DNA of 64,000 nucleotides from Calditrichota bacterium (GTDB lineage Bacteria > Zhuqueibacterota > Zhuqueibacteria > Thermofontimicrobiales > Thermofontimicrobiaceae). This document shows, in pieces, positions 25,444 through 34,975 of this stretch (position 1 is the first letter of the stretch; each line of letters opens with the position of its first letter). The stretch lies in assembly GCA_013152715.1 (NCBI GenBank), contig JAADFU010000125.1, forward strand, positions 1 through 64,000, read 5' to 3'. Under the pieces are notes generated by a model, which worked only from the letters and a program-made list of their open reading frames with translations, was not told the DNA's origin and did not search any database. Made by a program: the position numbers and the translations under genes.

Positions 25444-28400
25444 ATGAAATCATCCGTAAATGATTTGCTTTCCTTGTTTGTAAAATTATCGCAAATGGAG
25501 GATACTGAACGCGTCATTGCCGCGTTTGTTAGCACGATCAATTCTTTTCACTCTGATTTTTCAATCACGTTTTGCCAGGAAGCTGACGGGACAAAAATTG
25601 ATTCGTTCATGCCCATCAAAACCGATCAGTCCTCTTTCGGATTTTTCCGAATTAACGGAGATGCCGCACAGATTTCCCCACAATTTCCCGCTTTGTTGAA
25701 AGACGCAGTACAGCTTCTCGCGAGCATTTTGCAAAAAATTGACGAGGAAAAATTGACAAAAAAGCGAACCAAACAAGTTCGCACCGATAAAATAAAATAC
25801 AATCAATTGATTCAATTAACCCGGGAAGGCATCTGGGTCATCGACGGGGAGGCAAAAACGACATTCGTCAATCCCAGCATGGCTGAAATGCTCGGTTACA
25901 AGCAGGAAGAAATGATTGGCAAACGCCTTTTTGATTTTACGGATGACGAACACGCTGCAATTCTTCGGGAAAAACTGGAGCGGCGCAAAAAAGAAATCAA
26001 AGGCCGACATGATTTTGAATTTCAAAAAAAAGATGGCAGCAAGCTGTTGGTGACATTGGACTACGCGCCAATTTTAGACGAAAAGGGAAACTATCAGGGA
26101 GCGATTGCCAGCGTCATTGACATTACTGAAAGAAAAAATATTGAAAATTCCTTATGGCTATCTGAAATAAGATTTCGGTTGTTTTTTGAAAATCAGGCGA
26201 ATTATTGTTACATGGTTTCGCCGGATGGAAAAATATTAGATGTCAATCAGACAGCTTGTCGGAGACTTGGTTACAGAAAAGAAGAGCTCGTCGGAAAACC
26301 GATTCTCTCGATTTATACTCCGAAAAGTAAACAAAAAGCCAGAGAGCTATTCGAAATATGGAGAAAAACCGGCGTTCTAAAAGATGAAGAGTTACAAATT
26401 CAAACAAAATCCGGAGAAAAAAGGTCTGTCATTCTAAACGTTAATTCGGTCACAGATGCAAATAACAAAATAATTCACTCCATTTCGGTACAGCAAGACA
26501 TTACCGAGCAAACTCAAATTCACCGAAACTTATTGAAATTAACGGTGTTAGCAGACACACTCACTGATTTTCCGCCGGATCAGGATATTTATGATTTCCT
26601 CGGTGAAAACGTACATGACCTCATTCAGTCCGGCATTGTCGTGATCAATCTTTTTGATTCGGAAAGCGTCGCTTTGCGCGTTCACGGTATCTTTGGTCTG
26701 TCGCCGTCGCTTCGCAAAAAAACCGAGCAAATTTTTGGCAAAAAGCTATCGGATTTTAATTTTTCAGATTTTTCACCAAAAGTTCTCGACGGATTTCGAA
26801 CAGGAAAATTAGTCACGCTCAAATGCGGCATGTACGATGCATTGATGAAACAAATTCCTGAAGAAGTGTGCAAAAAGGCAGAAGAGGTGTGCCAGATAAC
26901 AGGCGCCCACGTGGTCGGCATCCGCAAAAAAGATGTCATTTACGGTAACGTGACAATTTTTTCTTTTGCCAATTCTCTTCTGCTTAACGACATCATCGAA
27001 ACTTTCGTCAACCAGGTCGCGAATACCATCAGCCGTATCGAATCTGAAAAAGAGCTGAGAATTAGCCGACAGCGATTAGCATTGGCTCTGGAGAGTGCCG
27101 GAATTGGCCTCTGGGATCAGGATTTTGTGACCGGGAAAGTGTTTCGCAGTAAAGAATGGGCGGAAATGCTGGGTTATTCCCTCAAAGAAATCGAGAGCAG
27201 AATCGAGCCCTGGTACAACTTGATTCATCCTGATGATTTGAAAGAAGTGGAAAAAATCACTGAATTGCATGAATCAGGAAAAATACCGCACATTAAAATC
27301 GAACATCGCATGCGCGCCAAAGACGGTGAATGGCGCTGGATACAAAATTGGGGCAGAATTGTCGAGCGGGACAAAAAAGGGAGACCGCTGCGCGCAGTAG
27401 GAACTCATATTGACATCACAGAACGAAAACTCATCGAACTTGAGCTCCTGCAAAGCAAGACGCGGCTGGAGACTATTTTTGAAAATGCCCCGGTCGGAAT
27501 TTGGTTCATGAATGCCGATAACAGCGGATTTCGAGCGAATAAAAAATTTTATGAAATCACCGGCGAAAAGCCGAGCGGTCAACCAGACAAATATCCTACC
27601 GGCAAAGTTCATCCGGAAGATTACGATGAAATACTTAAAATTTTTTACCAGTCCATTGAGGGCAAAGCCACTTTTCACCGCCAATTTCGCTTGTTGCGTC
27701 CTGACGGAGAAGTGCGTCATGTACTGGGGCAAATTCTCCCGCAACGCACGCCAGAAGGCGAAACGCTGGGATTCATTGCGACCATCACCGACATCACCGA
27801 GCAATTGCAGGCACAAGTTGCTTTGCAAGAACGAGAGGCGACTTTGAGCAGCATTTTCCGCTCTGCGCCAATCGGCATCGGCTTGGTCAGCGACAGAGTT
27901 TTTCTGCAGGTGAATGACCATTTTTGTGAAATGGTAGGCTACGCGCGGGACGAACTGATCGGACAAAACGCGCGCATGATCTATCCCTCGCAAGAAGAAT
28001 TTGAAAGAGCCGGGAAAGAAAAATATGAGCAAATTCAACAGTCGGGGAAAGGTACCATTGAAACTCAGTTTCGAACCAAACAAGGGAAAATACTCGACGT
28101 GTTGATCAGTTCATCGGCGATTGACTTGTCCGATCTGGAAAAAGGCGTTACTTTTACTGTGATGGATATCACGGAAAGCAAGCGTGCGGAACGGGAATTA
28201 AGACAAAGCGAGCAACATTATCGGTCGCTTGTGGAAACTATTCCGGATATTGTGTTGATTTTTGATAAAAATTTCAGAATTCAGTTTGCCAGTCCTTCGC
28301 TGGAAAATCAGACCGGCTATTCGATCAGTGACATTGAAAAACATGACCGCGGATTAGAGTTTGTCTATTCCGATGATGCGCCGATAATAATAGAAAAAAT

Positions 28401-30561
28401 GAAAAATTTCGTCAAAAGCCCGTTAGATATTTCACTTCCGATCGAATTTCGGATTAAGGATAAAAGAGGAAAAATTCATTGGTATTCCTCGGTAGTTGCT
28501 CGCACCGAATTTTACGGCGAGCTTGCCTTTTTGCTGATTGCGCGCGACATTTCTGTCAACAAAGAAATTGAGATGAAACTCCGCGAGAGTGAGCGCCAGT
28601 TTGCCACTTTTATGGACGAGTTACCGGCCGGAGTTTTCATCAAAGATAAAAATAGTGTCATTCTTTATGTGAATAAATATATGACCGATGTATTTGATGC
28701 CAGACATTGGCTCGGAAAAGACTGTTACAAATTATTTCCCAAGCCCGTGAGTAACAAAATGCGTGCAGATGATTTGAAGACTCTGGCACAAGGATTGCTT
28801 CAGACGATTGAAACTCTCCCTGATAAAGAAGGGACACCGCGAATTTTTGAAACAAGAAAATTTGTTATCCAAAGGGAAACGGAAGAGCCCCTGATAGGCG
28901 GCGTTTCTATGGATATTACTGACAGAGTTCAATCTGAAGAGGCGCTGATCGCCAGCGAGCGCAAATATCGCGCCTTGTTCAGTTCGCTCAATGAAGGAGT
29001 TGCTCTGCACGAAATTATTTACGACAAAAGCGGCAAGGCAGTGGACTATCGTATTTTAGATGTCAATCCGGCGTTCGAAAAACTCATCGGAATTCCTAGG
29101 GATCAGGCGAATGGGGAATTAGCTTCAAAACTTTATCAAATGGAGCCGCCGCCGTTTCTCGCTGTCTATGCCCGCGTCTCCGAGACAAGAAAACCGCTTA
29201 TTTTCGAAAACTTTTTTGAAACAATGAGAAAACATTTCATCGTTGCTGTGTTTTCTCCGCAAAAAGGACAGTTTGCCACAGCATTTCTTGATATCACCGA
29301 GGCAAAAGAAGCGGAAAAGGCGCTGCGCGAAAACGAGGAGAGATTTCGTCTCATTGTGCAAAATATTCCGGTCATGGTGGATGCTTTCGATGAAAAGGAG
29401 AAAATCGTTTTTTGGAACAAGGAGTGTGAGCACGTGACAGGATTTTCCGCCAAGGAAATAGTTGGCAATCCCAATGCACTCAATCTGCTTTATCCTGACA
29501 AAAAATATCTCCATTCTTTGCTCAAAGAATGGAAAGAACGAAGAAACCAATTTTCTGGTTGGGAAATGACGCTCACAACTAAAAGTGGCGAAGAACGGGT
29601 CATTTCCTGGCATAATATTTCCGCAGAAGTTCCTATTCCTGGCTGGACTTCGTGGTCGATAGGTATTGATATTACTGAACAAAAACACGCCGAGGCTCAA
29701 GTAAAAAAATATACGGAAAATCTGGAAAAAATGGTCGCCGAGCGCACGCGCGAGTTGGAAGAAAAAACAAATAAATTAGAGGAATCCCAGAAAGCGCTGA
29801 CTTATTTACTGGAAGATGTCAATGAATCCCGTAATCAGTTTGAGAATCTAAATGTACGGTTGCAAGAAGCAAATCAGGATCTGGAGTCTTTTGCCTATTC
29901 TGTCTCTCACGATTTGCGCGCTCCGCTGCGCCATATCGATGGTTTTTCCCGAATGCTGCTGGAGCAATTTAAAGACAATTTGGAACAACCCGCGCAGCAT
30001 TATCTGGAAAACATCTCCGACGCGGCGCAGCAAATGGCACAATTAATAGAAAGTCTGTTGCAGTTCTCGCGCATGGGCCGCGTGAGCATGAATTTGAAAA
30101 AAGTGGCTATGAATGCGGTCATTAACAACGTTCTTGACAATTTGAAATTTGTAACGGAGCAACGAAAAATTAAATGGCAAATTGATCCATTGCCTGAACC
30201 AGAATGTGACGAAATGCTCATTCGTCAGGTCTGGGTAAATCTGATCAGCAATGCACTCAAGTTTACGCGACGCCGTCGCATTGCTAAAATCGAAATCTCC
30301 TGCCAGGAAGAAGCCGATCAATTTGTTTTTTCCATCAGAGATAACGGCGTTGGCTTTAACATGAAATTCGCGGACAAATTATTTGGCGTTTTTCAAAGAC
30401 TCCACAGCAAAAAAGATTTTGAGGGTATCGGAATCGGCCTCGCCAACGTCAAACGAATCGTTCAGCGACACGGCGGAAAAATTTGGGCACAGGCAAAAGT
30501 CAACAAGGGGGCGACATTTTATTTCACATTACCAAAAACAGGGAAAGGAAGCAGCGAATGA
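25444..30561 (+). CDS. Multi-PAS (about nine) and GAF sensor histidine kinase, 1705 residues
   Basis: A very long soluble kinase. After an N-terminal GAF-like piece (1-110), PAS domains lie at about 118-235 and 240-360, a GAF-like domain at 365-540, and seven more PAS domains between 545 and 1405, several with PAC ends such as DITERK. A coiled coil leads to HisKA with phospho-acceptor H1489 in SYSVSHDLRAPLRH and an HATPase domain with an N box near 1598 (NLISNALKF) and G boxes DNGVGF and GIGIGL. No membrane segment. The kinase core resembles phytochrome-type kinases that signal to Rcp1-like receivers, and exactly such a receiver overlaps its stop codon. Confidence 0.93.
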   Translation: MKSSVNDLLSLFVKLSQMEDTERVIAAFVSTINSFHSDFSITFCQEADGTKIDSFMPIKTDQSSFGFFRINGDAAQISPQFPALLKDAVQLLASILQKIDEEKLTKKRTKQVRTDKIKYNQLIQLTREGIWVIDGEAKTTFVNPSMAEMLGYKQEEMIGKRLFDFTDDEHAAILREKLERRKKEIKGRHDFEFQKKDGSKLLVTLDYAPILDEKGNYQGAIASVIDITERKNIENSLWLSEIRFRLFFENQANYCYMVSPDGKILDVNQTACRRLGYRKEELVGKPILSIYTPKSKQKARELFEIWRKTGVLKDEELQIQTKSGEKRSVILNVNSVTDANNKIIHSISVQQDITEQTQIHRNLLKLTVLADTLTDFPPDQDIYDFLGENVHDLIQSGIVVINLFDSESVALRVHGIFGLSPSLRKKTEQIFGKKLSDFNFSDFSPKVLDGFRTGKLVTLKCGMYDALMKQIPEEVCKKAEEVCQITGAHVVGIRKKDVIYGNVTIFSFANSLLLNDIIETFVNQVANTISRIESEKELRISRQRLALALESAGIGLWDQDFVTGKVFRSKEWAEMLGYSLKEIESRIEPWYNLIHPDDLKEVEKITELHESGKIPHIKIEHRMRAKDGEWRWIQNWGRIVERDKKGRPLRAVGTHIDITERKLIELELLQSKTRLETIFENAPVGIWFMNADNSGFRANKKFYEITGEKPSGQPDKYPTGKVHPEDYDEILKIFYQSIEGKATFHRQFRLLRPDGEVRHVLGQILPQRTPEGETLGFIATITDITEQLQAQVALQEREATLSSIFRSAPIGIGLVSDRVFLQVNDHFCEMVGYARDELIGQNARMIYPSQEEFERAGKEKYEQIQQSGKGTIETQFRTKQGKILDVLISSSAIDLSDLEKGVTFTVMDITESKRAERELRQSEQHYRSLVETIPDIVLIFDKNFRIQFASPSLENQTGYSISDIEKHDRGLEFVYSDDAPIIIEKMKNFVKSPLDISLPIEFRIKDKRGKIHWYSSVVARTEFYGELAFLLIARDISVNKEIEMKLRESERQFATFMDELPAGVFIKDKNSVILYVNKYMTDVFDARHWLGKDCYKLFPKPVSNKMRADDLKTLAQGLLQTIETLPDKEGTPRIFETRKFVIQRETEEPLIGGVSMDITDRVQSEEALIASERKYRALFSSLNEGVALHEIIYDKSGKAVDYRILDVNPAFEKLIGIPRDQANGELASKLYQMEPPPFLAVYARVSETRKPLIFENFFETMRKHFIVAVFSPQKGQFATAFLDITEAKEAEKALRENEERFRLIVQNIPVMVDAFDEKEKIVFWNKECEHVTGFSAKEIVGNPNALNLLYPDKKYLHSLLKEWKERRNQFSGWEMTLTTKSGEERVISWHNISAEVPIPGWTSWSIGIDITEQKHAEAQVKKYTENLEKMVAERTRELEEKTNKLEESQKALTYLLEDVNESRNQFENLNVRLQEANQDLESFAYSVSHDLRAPLRHIDGFSRMLLEQFKDNLEQPAQHYLENISDAAQQMAQLIESLLQFSRMGRVSMNLKKVAMNAVINNVLDNLKFVTEQRKIKWQIDPLPEPECDEMLIRQVWVNLISNALKFTRRRRIAKIEISCQEEADQFVFSIRDNGVGFNMKFADKLFGVFQRLHSKKDFEGIGIGLANVKRIVQRHGGKIWAQAKVNKGATFYFTLPKTGKGSSE

Positions 30562-30995
30562 CAGACTCCCCGAAAATTCTCCTCGCAGAAGACGACCAAA
30601 ATGACATTGAACTCACTCTCTCCGCTCTGGCGGAAGTGAGTGTGCCACGGCAAGAAATCGCTGTCGTTAATGATGGTGAAGAAGCTCTGCATTATCTTTT
30701 TCGTCGGGGGAAATTTAGCAAGCGGGATAAACAAAATCCGATTTTAATTTTGTTGGATATCAAAATGCCTAAAATTGATGGGCACGAAGTGCTGCGCGAA
30801 GTGAAAGCCCATCCCGAACTCAAACAAATACCGGTGGTTATGCTGACGTCTTCAGGAATGGAACGTGATATTAATAAAAGCTATTACTACGGCGTGAACG
30901 CTTACGTGGTTAAACCGGTCAATTTTTCCGAATTTCAACAGGCGGTAAGAATGCTGGGAGATTTTTGGATAAAGCTGAACAAAGTTTCCCAGTAG
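30558..30995 (+). CDS. Rcp1-like single-domain response regulator
   Basis: 145 residues, one receiver domain and no DNA-binding domain. Acidic pocket E11-D12-D13, phospho-acceptor D67 in LLDIKMPKIDG, LTSS and K119 in VVKPV. I start it at ATG 30558, which overlaps the kinase stop as ATGA and follows AAGGAAGCAGCGA; the frame is open further upstream but lies inside the kinase gene. Translational coupling marks it as the direct partner of the multi-PAS kinase. The output must be protein-protein contact, as for Rcp1 of cyanobacteria; the target is unknown. Confidence 0.93.
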   Translation: MTDSPKILLAEDDQNDIELTLSALAEVSVPRQEIAVVNDGEEALHYLFRRGKFSKRDKQNPILILLDIKMPKIDGHEVLREVKAHPELKQIPVVMLTSSGMERDINKSYYYGVNAYVVKPVNFSEFQQAVRMLGDFWIKLNKVSQ

Positions 30996-31145
30996 GATTC
31001 TGCGCCTTGGAATAAAAAATTAGTTGCATTTCTGCTGGTAAAGGTGCAAATTTATTTTTAATTTTGACGCTTCAGGGAAGGTAGCGCCGTAGCGCATCGT
31101 CGTCAGCATCAATCAATACTTTTTCGCGATTTTGCAATATTTTCA

Positions 31146-31174
31146 TTGACTCTTTCATCTTTTTTTTAAATATT
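31146..31174 (+). promoter_or_regulatory. Possible promoter for the receiver-PAS-kinase gene
   Basis: TTGACT (31146-31151), 17-bp spacer, AATATT (31169-31174). The -10 is poor, so the call is tentative. Confidence 0.35.
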
Positions 31175-31212
31175 AGTGATTGAGATTAACAGAGAAACGG
31201 GACCATTGACAA

Positions 31213-32625
31213 ATGAAAAAAAAAGTAAAAATCATTTATTTGGAAGATGAACTGAAAGATGTTGAATTAGTGGAGGCGCAATTTTTCAGCGAGAGATTTC
31301 CCTTTGCGCTCACTCACGTTGAAAATAAATCGGAACTGCTCGCCGGATTGAAGAAAAATGAGTACGATATTATTTTAATGGATTATTCGCTGCCGGCGTT
31401 TGACCCCTTTAAAACGATCACTGAATTGAAAAAATCCTATCCGGACACGCCGATCGTTATCATTTCCGGCACTATCGGAGAAGAACTGGCAATAGAAACG
31501 CTGAAATCCGGCGCCATTGACTATGTGCTCAAACATCGCCTTGCCAGATTAACGCCAGCCATTGAGCGGGCGCTGCAATTAGTCGAAGAAAGACAAAAAC
31601 GCCGTCTGGCGCAGGAAAAGCTCCGCATCAGCGAAGAGAAATATCGCTTGTTAGCGGAAAATGCTTCCGACATTATTTCAAAGTGTACTCGATTAGGGGA
31701 GTATTTGTACGTTTCCCCGTCAGCAAAAGAGATTACTGGTTATCAGGCTCATGAATTATTCGGAAAAATTTGCTACGATTTTGTGCATCCGGATGATTTG
31801 AATGACGTCAAAAACTCACATCAATCAGTTTTGGAGAAGGATGTGATTTCCTCTGTGGAGTATCGTTTTCGCTGCAAAGACGGTTCGTTTACCTGGGTAG
31901 AGACAAAGAGCAAGCAATTAAAACCGAATTCCGATTCTGCCGAGTTCTCGATCCTGTCTGTCACCCGAGACATTCGCGAAAGAAAAGCCTTTGAAGAACA
32001 ATTAAAAGCTTCACTCCGAGAAAAAGAGCTTTTGCTCAATGAAATTCATCATCGCGTGAAAAACAATCTGCAAATTATCTCCAGTCTGTTGAATTTGCAG
32101 GCGGCGAGAATTGACCAGCCAGAGGCAAAAGACGTCTTCCGGAAATCTGTTAGCCGAATTCGCACGTTAGCGCTCATTCACGAAAAATTGTACAAATCGG
32201 ACAACCTAGCGGAAATCAAATTTGTCGATTACGCCAAAAGTTTGGCGCGCGGTCTGTTTCTTGCCTATCATTCGCCAGAATCACCGGTATCGCTCGTGGT
32301 TGAAGGCGGTGACGCGCGGCTGGGGATCGACAAAGCTATCCCCAGCGGTCTGCTCATCAACGAATTAGTGACAAACTCGTTGAAATATGCTTTTCCCGAC
32401 AAAAGAGGCGGCACGATTCTGATTCGTTTCGAGGATTTGGGTGAATCCTATTCCCTCACCGTCGCCGATGACGGCGTGGGTTTGCCGGAAAATTTCCCTT
32501 TGGAAGAGACCATGGGTTCCCGTTTGCTCCGCGCTTTGACTGATCAATTGGAAGGAAAAATGGACATTGACCGCTCCCAAGGCGCGAAATTTGTCGTTAC
32601 TTTTCCCAAAAAATTTCAGCGGTGA
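31213..32625 (+). CDS. Receiver-PAS-histidine kinase (HisKA_2 type)
   Basis: 470 residues, cytoplasmic. An N-terminal receiver domain (1-125, phospho-acceptor D57 in ILMDYSLPAFDP) is followed by PAS (about 140-262, ending TRDIRERK) and a kinase core of the HisKA_2 class with H279/H280 in EIHHRVKNNLQIISSLL. The HATPase domain shows NELVTNSLKYAF and DDGVGLP. The receiver-first order suggests that a phosphoryl group from another kinase tunes this one. It follows the multi-PAS kinase and Rcp1-like receiver by 217 bp, so a relay among them is plausible. No DNA-binding partner is encoded nearby. Confidence 0.9.
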   Translation: MKKKVKIIYLEDELKDVELVEAQFFSERFPFALTHVENKSELLAGLKKNEYDIILMDYSLPAFDPFKTITELKKSYPDTPIVIISGTIGEELAIETLKSGAIDYVLKHRLARLTPAIERALQLVEERQKRRLAQEKLRISEEKYRLLAENASDIISKCTRLGEYLYVSPSAKEITGYQAHELFGKICYDFVHPDDLNDVKNSHQSVLEKDVISSVEYRFRCKDGSFTWVETKSKQLKPNSDSAEFSILSVTRDIRERKAFEEQLKASLREKELLLNEIHHRVKNNLQIISSLLNLQAARIDQPEAKDVFRKSVSRIRTLALIHEKLYKSDNLAEIKFVDYAKSLARGLFLAYHSPESPVSLVVEGGDARLGIDKAIPSGLLINELVTNSLKYAFPDKRGGTILIRFEDLGESYSLTVADDGVGLPENFPLEETMGSRLLRALTDQLEGKMDIDRSQGAKFVVTFPKKFQR

Positions 32626-32971
32626 GAGTTGTCTTCATTCACAAATTTCTTTTCGGGTTGGGGGGCAATTCCGAAAAGTTGCTAAATTGAGTAAGTAATA
32701 AATGTAAATTAAAACTGACAGGGCAGTTAACTACTTATTCTTTATTTTGTTAACACCACAAAAATTGTGGTGGTGGTTCAATTTTCCTTTGAATAATCAC
32801 TATGATTTGTCATGATGCTCAATTTTTGAAAATATTTTCCCTGACCATTTCGAATTCTGGCGGCTAATGAAACCCACAATTATTTCCAATCCAAATTAAA
32901 CTTTCCCCATTCCAAAGGCGTTGAATGTATTAACTGTTCACTAATTTGCACTGACAACACCAGAGAGGAAT
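32626..32971. other. 346-bp intergenic region with repeat family 1, copy 2
   Basis: Contains the repeat at 32668-32768. The rest (32769-32971) is AT-rich with no ORF. No convincing promoter was found for the VanZ-like gene, whose ATG at 32972 is preceded by AGAGAGGAAT. Confidence 0.45.
32668..32768 (+). repeat. Intergenic repeat family 1, copy 2 (about 100 bp)
   Basis: Partner of 20298-20398 in the same orientation. Both begin ATTCCGAAAAGTTG and run through TTGTTAACAC to AAATTGT. Most differences are single bases or fall in the loop of the AACTG/CAGTT hairpin. Both copies lie downstream of a plus-strand gene. Confidence 0.8.
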
Positions 32972-34522
32972 ATGGCTCAGCAAGTTTTGCGGCAAAATGA
33001 AGAAAACGCCCGCCAGAGAATTTTCGTCAGCGCCATTTTGTCTCTTGTCATTTTGTATTTGAGCCTGGTTTATTTGCTGACATTGTCGCCGTTTCGATTT
33101 TCCATGTTTTATTTCCAGCGGTACTTGCTTTTTCGCCGCGGCTATCTTTCCGCATTAGCGGGTACGACCAGTTTTCCAGACTTGACAATTAATTTGCTCA
33201 TGCTCGCTCCCATCGGTTTTTGGGCGGCGCTGTTGTTCAAAAATTCCGGCGTTGCCAATCGCTTCGCCATCATCGCCGCGACAGCGATCAGCTTCCTCAT
33301 CAGCGTGAGCGTCGAGACCTCACAGATGTTTTTGCCGCGCATAACGTCCACCATCGATGTCATCAACAATACCGTCGGCGGCTTTGGCGGCGCCATGTTG
33401 GCGATCCGTTTTCCCAGCGCGCCGATCAAAGATTTTGTGAGCCGTATCCGTACGCGTTCCCAAAAGTTTTTGCGAACGGGAGTTTTTTTGTACGCACTCA
33501 TTCTGACAGCCATTTTCCTTTTGCCGTCTCTGCTGAATACTTTTCGCAATTGGGACGACCAGTTTTACCTGCTCCTCGGAAACGAAGCCACGCGCGACAG
33601 GCCCTGGAAAGGTTCGATTTACGAGCTACAGATTTTTAATCGGTGTCTCGAAAGCCGTGAAATTGATCGTTTGATTGAGCAAAATGCGAAAACTTCTCCT
33701 GCTCAAACCGTATCGCCGCAACCTGTTTGTTCTTTTGATTTCAGCAAATTTCCCGTTAACAATCTGGCTGATTCAACCGGCGCGAGCGATCTGGTTATCG
33801 CTTCGCATTCTGCGCTGCGTCTGAACGCGCAAAAAAAATTTATTTCCATTAAAAATAATTCTCTGCTGAAGTCGAGAAAACCGGCAAAAAATTTGATTGA
33901 TCGGCTTCGTCGCGCCAATGAAATCACTGTGCTGATTACTTTTATGCCGACAACGCTCAATCAGTCAGGTCCGGCGCGAATTGTTTCTCTGTCCGCAGAT
34001 CCGGTCAGCCGAAATTTCACGTTAGGTCAGGTCAAAAATCGGTTGAATTTTCGCGTGCGCACGCCGCTGACCGGGAAGAATGGCTCGTTAGTAAGTCTGT
34101 TCAGCTCGCCTGTTTTGTCAGCCAATCACCCGCAAACCTTTGCCGTGACTTTCAATCGCGGAGAAATTCGCTTGTTTCGAAAAGGGAAATTGATCCGCCC
34201 CATGATTTACGATACCAGTTTTTACCTGCCGCTGCTGTTTGGTGTAAAAAATACAGGCCACATGTTAGTCGAAATTTGTTTTTTTCTGCTATTCCCTTTT
34301 GCCTGGTTTAGCCGCGGACTGTGGCGCGGATTTTTTCGGAAATACACACTGCTGCCGGTGCTCATTTTTTTGCCTTTTTTTCTTTCAACGCTTTTGAAAT
34401 ATTTTCTTTTCCACCATTCGCCGGATGTGATTTTGCTTGTGATTCACATCATCATTGTGCTTTTTGCCACGATCAGCGGCATGGCGCATGATATTTTGCT
34501 GGTGGTTTTTTGTCGGAAATGA
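32972..34522 (+). CDS. VanZ-like membrane protein with inserted LamG-like domain
   Basis: 516 residues. VanZ-like membrane domain at about 20-155 (FPDLTINLLMLAPIGF, SVETSQMFLPRITSTIDVIN), a further helix near 165-187, then a soluble beta-rich region (about 190-400) resembling a concanavalin/LamG fold (FDFSKFP, AVTFNRGEIRLFRKGKL), and three or four C-terminal helices (about 410-510). The soluble region should face the periplasm. VanZ relatives influence teicoplanin sensitivity, but most have no known role. A lectin-like insert would suit glycan binding at the cell surface; this is inference. The gene stands alone. Confidence 0.8.
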   Translation: MAQQVLRQNEENARQRIFVSAILSLVILYLSLVYLLTLSPFRFSMFYFQRYLLFRRGYLSALAGTTSFPDLTINLLMLAPIGFWAALLFKNSGVANRFAIIAATAISFLISVSVETSQMFLPRITSTIDVINNTVGGFGGAMLAIRFPSAPIKDFVSRIRTRSQKFLRTGVFLYALILTAIFLLPSLLNTFRNWDDQFYLLLGNEATRDRPWKGSIYELQIFNRCLESREIDRLIEQNAKTSPAQTVSPQPVCSFDFSKFPVNNLADSTGASDLVIASHSALRLNAQKKFISIKNNSLLKSRKPAKNLIDRLRRANEITVLITFMPTTLNQSGPARIVSLSADPVSRNFTLGQVKNRLNFRVRTPLTGKNGSLVSLFSSPVLSANHPQTFAVTFNRGEIRLFRKGKLIRPMIYDTSFYLPLLFGVKNTGHMLVEICFFLLFPFAWFSRGLWRGFFRKYTLLPVLIFLPFFLSTLLKYFLFHHSPDVILLVIHIIIVLFATISGMAHDILLVVFCRK

Positions 34523-34975
34523 CTATTAAATACCAATGACCAGTTAAATTTTACGATCAACTATTTTTGTTGAAATTAGGTTGTAGGGGACGCATATATG
34601 CATCCCCTACATTATTTTTAAACGTAATATTTACAAGAATATTTTTTAACTGGTCATTCATATTATTAAATAACTCACTAAAAGGACCAATTTTATCAAT
34701 CCAAAAATTGAACTAATTCATTCAAAAGTTTTAAAGCTTTAAAAGGATCACGTTAAAAATACGAACAAGTTCTGTGTATTTTTGCAACACCTGTGACTTT
34801 TGCCCCTGTGTCAATTTACAACAATGCTTTTTTGCCTCACGTTAACCTCTTGTTTTTTAATGTCAATTACCACCAACTTTTTAGGCACATGATTTGCCTC
34901 AATGAAACTGAACATTACCAGGCAATGCCGAATTTCAAATGACAATGCCCAATGACAATAAATCAGGAGAAAATC
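34523..34975. other. 453-bp intergenic region with a MITE-like element
   Basis: The element is at 34535-34658. The rest (34673-34975) is AT-rich with AATGACAAT-type low-complexity DNA just before the next start (34930-34960). No clear promoter or ORF. Confidence 0.45.
34535..34658. mobile_element. MITE-like element with 14-bp terminal inverted repeats
   Basis: Perfect terminal repeats AATGACCAGTTAAA (34535-34548) and TTTAACTGGTCATT (34645-34658). A central near-perfect palindrome, TGTAGGGGACGCATA with its complement, lies at 34582-34611 (14 of 15 pairs). The direct repeat TATTAAATA flanks it at 34524-34532 and 34664-34672, a possible target duplication with small gaps. No ORF inside. Confidence 0.55.

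Noticed and set aside
27274-28083. 269-codon minus-strand ORF
   Set aside because: Shadow of the multi-PAS kinase; no ribosome site and no recognisable domain.
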